A stretch of DNA of 64,000 bases, from assembly GCF_004353825.1 (NCBI RefSeq), contig NZ_SMNA01000007.1, positions 248,001-312,000 on the forward strand, given 5' to 3'. Below, one piece after another: positions 60,780 through 64,000 of this stretch. The DNA comes from Occultella glacieicola (GTDB lineage: Bacteria > Actinomycetota > Actinomycetes > Actinomycetales > Beutenbergiaceae). Position 1 is the stretch's first letter; each line of letters begins with the position of its first letter. A program made the position numbers and the translations under genes. The notes below the pieces were generated by a model, which was not told where the DNA came from, did not search any database, and was given only the letters and a program-made list of their open reading frames with translations.

Positions 60780-61787
60780 GTGAACCCCCGTGTCTACGCC
60801 ACGCCCCTGCGCACCCGCTTCCGTGGGCTGGACGTCCGGGACGGCGTGCTCGTGGCCGGGCCGGCCGGCTGGGGCGAGTTCTCCCCGTTCTGGGACTACG
60901 ACATCGCCGAGTCCGCGGCGTGGTGGCGCGCGGCGCACGAGGCCGCCACGCTCGGCTGGCCCGCCCCGCGGCGCACCCGGATCCCCGTCAACGTCACGGT
61001 GCCGGCCGTCGGTCCGGACCGGGCCGCCGAGATCGTGGCCGCCTCCGGCGGATGCACGACGGCGAAGGTCAAGGTGGCCGAGCCCGGCCAGTCCGTAGCG
61101 GACGAGCAGGCCCGCCTCGAGGCGGTGCGGAGCGCCCTCGGCCCGGGCGGCCGGATCCGCATCGACGCCAACGGCGCCTGGGACCTGGACACCGCGCTCG
61201 GCCGGCTCGCGGTCCTCGACCGCGCCGCGGGCGGGCTGGAGTACGCCGAGCAGCCCTGTGCCGACGTCGCCGACCTGGCCGCGCTGCGACGTCGGGGGTC
61301 GGTGCCGATCGCCGCGGACGAGAGCATCCGGCGTGCCGAGGATCCGATGGCGGTGGTCCGCGCCGAGGCCGCCGACGTCGTGGTGCTCAAGGTGCAGCCG
61401 CTCGGTGGTGTCCGCGCGGCCCTACGGATCGCCGAGGAGGTCGGCCTGCCCGTGGTGGTGTCCTCTGCGCTCGAGACGTCCGTCGGCATCGCGGCCGGGC
61501 TCGCGCTGGCGGCGGCGCTGCCGACGCTCGAGCACGCCTGCGGGCTCGCCACCGTGCACCTGCTCACCGCGGACGTGGTGGCCGACCCGCTGGTCCCGGT
61601 CGACGGCACGATCGCGGTCCGCCGGCCCGAACCCGATCCGGCCGCGCTCGAGGCGACCGCGGCCGACGACGTTCGGACGGCCCGGTGGCGCGCCCGGCTG
61701 GACGCCGTCGCCGAGCTCACCGGCCTGGCCGTTCCGGTCGGTGCGGACGCCTCAGCCGGGACCAGGGGCGGGGCGGTGTCGCGGTGA
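60780..61787 (+). CDS. menC: o-Succinylbenzoate synthase
   Basis: 335 residues from GTG 60780; an in-frame GTG at 60729 would add 17 residues overlapping the promoter. Enolase superfamily, short form: Lys pair in TAKVKV, metal ligands in IDANGAWD, EYAEQPC and IAADESI, and the second catalytic Lys in VLKVQPLGG. It dehydrates SHCHC to o-succinylbenzoate. Its stop overlaps menD's GTG by 4 bases. Confidence 0.92.
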   Translation: MNPRVYATPLRTRFRGLDVRDGVLVAGPAGWGEFSPFWDYDIAESAAWWRAAHEAATLGWPAPRRTRIPVNVTVPAVGPDRAAEIVAASGGCTTAKVKVAEPGQSVADEQARLEAVRSALGPGGRIRIDANGAWDLDTALGRLAVLDRAAGGLEYAEQPCADVADLAALRRRGSVPIAADESIRRAEDPMAVVRAEAADVVVLKVQPLGGVRAALRIAEEVGLPVVVSSALETSVGIAAGLALAAALPTLEHACGLATVHLLTADVVADPLVPVDGTIAVRRPEPDPAALEATAADDVRTARWRARLDAVAELTGLAVPVGADASAGTRGGAVSR

Positions 61788-63637
61788 GCGCGGAGCCGAG
61801 CGGCCCGGCCGACCCGACCAGGCCGACGAGCCCGACGAGCCCGACGAGCACAGCCGCGCCCGGCACTCCGGTGCCGTCCGCCGCGACCGCCCGGGCCCTC
61901 GTCGGTGAACTCGTCGCGGCGGGGGTGCGCGACGTGGTGCTCGCCCCCGGCTCGCGCAGCGCCCCGCTGGCGTACGCACTGCTCGCCGCCGAGCGAGCCG
62001 GCTGGCTTCGCCTGCACGTGCGCGTCGACGAACGCAGCGCCGGGTTCGTGGCCCTCGGCATCGCGCGGGTCCGGCCGGCCGCCGTGGTGACCACCTCCGG
62101 CACGGCCGTGGCGAACCTCCACCCGGCGGTCCTCGAGGCGTCCCACTCGGGTGCGCCGCTGCTGGTGCTGTCCGCCGACCGTCCGCACGAGCTGCGCGGC
62201 GTCGGTGCGAACCAGACCACGGACCAGGCGGACCTCTTCGGCTCCGCGCTGCGGTGGTCCGGCGAGATCCCGGCCGACGATGCCGTGCCCGCCCGGGGCG
62301 TCCGGACCGCGGTGGTGCGGGCGGTCGCGGCCGCCCGCGGTCTCCGGTCCGCCCACCCCGGGCCGGTCCAGCTGAACGTCGCCTTCCGGGACCCGCTGGC
62401 ACCGGGCGACGACTGGGTCCCCGGCCCACCGCCGACGACCAGCACCGAGCTCACCCCCGCCGCGGTGTCGGCGCCGACGGTCCTGGACCGCGGGCCCCGG
62501 ACCGTGATCGTGGCCGGCGACGGCGCCGGTGCTGCGGCCGTCCGGCTCGCCGCGGTCAGTGGCTGGCCCGTGCTCGCCGAGCCGGGCTCGGGGGCCCGGC
62601 ACACGGCCGCTGCGGTCTCCGGCTACCGGGTCCTGCTCGCCCACCCCGGGCTCGGGCCGCGCATCGAGCGGGTGGTCGTGCTCGGACGACCCACGCTGAG
62701 CCGGCCCGTCTCGGCGCTCCTGGCCCGCACCGAACCGCGCGTCGTGGTCGTCGGCCCGGGGCCGGACTGGGTCGACGTGGCCGGCAACGCGGCCGCGGTC
62801 CACGGCGCCGTCGACGTGGCGGGTGAGATCACGATCGACGAGCGCGCCTGGGCGGGCCGGTGGGCGCTGGCCTCGGCGGCCGCGGAGCGGGCGCTGGCCG
62901 ACGATCCCACGAACGAGGCGGTCCCGACCGCCGAGCGGTCCGGCCCGATGGTTCCCGATCCGCTCGACGGTGCCCGGGTGGCACGGGCCGTGCTCGAGGC
63001 CGGCGGCACGGTGATGCTCGGTTCGTCGATGGCGATCCGGGACGCCGATCTGGCCGCGCCGGTCGGCGCCGGTGAGAACGCCGCCCGGGTGTTCGCCAAC
63101 CGGGGCCTGGCCGGCATCGACGGCACCATCTCCACCGCGACCGGGCTGGCCCTGGCCACCGGGTCGCCGGTGCGTGCGCTCATCGGGGACCTGACCTTCC
63201 AGCACGACGTCGGCGGGCTGGCCCGCGGCAGGCTCGAGCCGGAGGTGGACCTGCAGGTGATCGTGCTCAACGACGACGGCGGCTCCATCTTCGCCACCCT
63301 CGAACACGGCACCGCCGCCCACGCCGAGGACTTCGACCGGCTCTTCGGCACGCCCCAGGGCCTCGACCTCGGCGCACTTGCGGCGGGCTTCGGGGCTCGG
63401 CACCGGGTCGTCGCCACCTCCGCGGATCTCGCGGCGGCCCTCGCCGACCCCGGACGCGGCCGCAGCGTGGTGGAGGTGCGCCTGGACGGGGGCACCGCCC
63501 GGGCTCGTGCGCTCGCCCTGACCGGGCGGATCGGGGACGCCGTGGCCGCCGCGCTGGCGGACGCGGAACCGTCGACGAACTCCCAGGAAGCTCCCAGCCC
63601 GGGTCGAGGTGACCGCAAGGTCGATCGACTGAAGTAG
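61784..63637 (+). CDS. menD: 2-Succinyl-5-enolpyruvyl-6-hydroxy-3-cyclohexene-1-carboxylate synthase
   Basis: 617 residues, GTG start. Thiamine diphosphate enzyme: DVVLAPGSRSAPLAYAL and the conserved Glu in RVDERSAGFVALG at the N-terminal pyrimidine-binding half, ANRGLAGIDGTISTATGLALATG and LIGDLTFQHDVGGL..LNDDGGSIF for the diphosphate/Mg2+ half. The first 25 residues are a Pro/Thr/Ser repeat (PTRPTSPTSPTST) coded by repeated DNA. It joins isochorismate and 2-oxoglutarate in menaquinone synthesis; menF and menH are not in the window. Confidence 0.95.
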   Translation: MSAEPSGPADPTRPTSPTSPTSTAAPGTPVPSAATARALVGELVAAGVRDVVLAPGSRSAPLAYALLAAERAGWLRLHVRVDERSAGFVALGIARVRPAAVVTTSGTAVANLHPAVLEASHSGAPLLVLSADRPHELRGVGANQTTDQADLFGSALRWSGEIPADDAVPARGVRTAVVRAVAAARGLRSAHPGPVQLNVAFRDPLAPGDDWVPGPPPTTSTELTPAAVSAPTVLDRGPRTVIVAGDGAGAAAVRLAAVSGWPVLAEPGSGARHTAAAVSGYRVLLAHPGLGPRIERVVVLGRPTLSRPVSALLARTEPRVVVVGPGPDWVDVAGNAAAVHGAVDVAGEITIDERAWAGRWALASAAAERALADDPTNEAVPTAERSGPMVPDPLDGARVARAVLEAGGTVMLGSSMAIRDADLAAPVGAGENAARVFANRGLAGIDGTISTATGLALATGSPVRALIGDLTFQHDVGGLARGRLEPEVDLQVIVLNDDGGSIFATLEHGTAAHAEDFDRLFGTPQGLDLGALAAGFGARHRVVATSADLAAALADPGRGRSVVEVRLDGGTARARALALTGRIGDAVAAALADAEPSTNSQEAPSPGRGDRKVDRLK

Positions 63638-63663
63638 TGCTCACAACGATCTTGGAGGATCCG

Positions 63664-64000
63664 ATGAGCACACCGAACCCCGCGCCGGGCTGGGCGAACC
63701 CGCACAGCGACCGGCCGCACCCCGCGTCGGCTCCGGGCAGCCGGCCGGCGCCGGGCCCCGCGGCCCCGCAGGCCGGCGTGAACCACTCCTACCCCTACGC
63801 CGCCCACTCCAGCACCCCGGGGTCAGCGGCGGGCGCCACCACCGGCATCCCGGGACCGCAGCCCTACGGCGCCTCCGGCCCGACGCCCCAGCCCGCCACG
63901 TTCGGCCAGGGCTCCGGCTGGCAGACCCCGCCGCCCGCCCCGGCCAGGACCGCGAAGCGGCCCCGGACCTGGCTCGCGGTCACCGCGGCCGCCGTCCTGG
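63664..64000 (+). CDS. Pro/Gly/Ser-rich membrane protein, N-terminal part (possibly HtrA-like protease)
   Basis: Open from ATG 63664 (GGAGGA 5 bases upstream) to the window end, 112 codons. About 95 residues of Pro, Ala, Gly, Ser and Tyr-rich sequence (SYPYAAHSS, GPQPYGASGP) are followed by AKRPRTWLAVTAAAVL, the start of a membrane segment. This layout is typical of actinobacterial trypsin-like HtrA/DegP proteases, whose protease and PDZ domains would lie beyond the window. Unproven from this fragment. Confidence 0.6.
   Translation, partial: MSTPNPAPGWANPHSDRPHPASAPGSRPAPGPAAPQAGVNHSYPYAAHSSTPGSAAGATTGIPGPQPYGASGPTPQPATFGQGSGWQTPPPAPARTAKRPRTWLAVTAAAVL

Noticed and set aside
61800-61857. GACGAGCCC repeats at the menD start as a separate repeat element
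   Set aside because: They encode a Pro/Thr/Ser-rich N-terminal tail in frame; ordinary low-complexity coding sequence.

Overview
The window is uniformly GC-rich, with dense gene packing, many GTG starts and 1-4 base stop/start overlaps. The gene set points to a high-GC Gram-positive actinobacterium: an mshA-like glycosyltransferase, menaquinone genes, a resB/ccsA cytochrome c maturation operon, disA next to radA, a DUF3048 lipoprotein, a DUF4229 protein, a DUF5997 protein, and a 32-residue ribosomal protein bS22. The sugar-catabolic content (GH29 fucosidase, xylose operon, two LacI regulators, a ROK repressor) would fit a Micrococcales plant-matter or polysaccharide degrader (Cellulomonas/Beutenbergia/Ruania-like). 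That lineage is inference only. No rRNA, tRNA, CRISPR array, transposase or phage gene was recognised.

Layout. 0-4.5 kb: end of an FAD-dependent oxidoreductase and a three-gene operon of membrane-anchored beta-propeller proteins. 4.5-13.5 kb: fatty acid desaturase; an operon of Gfo/Idh oxidoreductase, sugar isomerase and GH29 fucosidase; a small 11-mer-repeat protein; a LacI regulator with matching operators at its own and the operon promoter; an MFS exporter with a divergent ArsR-type regulator. 13.5-17.8 kb: xylose unit (ROK repressor, xylA, xylB, cupin). 17.8-25.2 kb: cis-prenyltransferase, tyrosyl-tRNA synthetase with an unusual structured leader, mshA-like glycosyltransferase, AEC transporter, hydroxyacid dehydrogenase, and a LacI-DUF6807 fusion. 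25.5-31.5 kb: glycerol catabolism (glpD-glpF-glpK) with a divergent SorC-family regulator and argA-type acetyltransferase. 31.5-41 kb: housekeeping (mutY, disA, radA, proC) and conserved actinobacterial proteins. 41-48 kb: trkA/trkH potassium uptake, acuC, a small HTH protein, bS22, HAD phosphatase, glutaredoxin-like protein, yceI/marR pair. 47.6-52.4 kb: phosphoglycerate mutase-like, resA-like, ccdA, resB, ccsA (System II cytochrome c biogenesis, the order I recall from the mycobacterial Rv0525-Rv0529 locus). 52.4-63.6 kb: menaquinone genes menA, menE, menB, menC, menD interspersed with a DUF3048 lipoprotein, an LLM oxidoreductase and a CPA1 antiporter; the window ends inside a Pro-rich membrane protein.

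The most interesting signals are regulatory or architectural rather than a large new cluster. (1) The tyrS-like gene has a leader in which its ribosome-binding-site/start sequence is duplicated inside a perfect 26-bp palindrome, giving two mutually exclusive pairings and an 8-codon upstream reading frame. (2) Two 35-bp near-identical elements lie between proC and trkA. (3) Iterated operators lie in front of the MFS/ArsR and glp/SorC pairs. (4) Three tandem beta-propeller paralogues share a juxtamembrane EFT motif, the middle one reduced to about one blade. (5) A nitrilase-fold protein carries an added N-terminal basic module and appears to lack the catalytic lysine.
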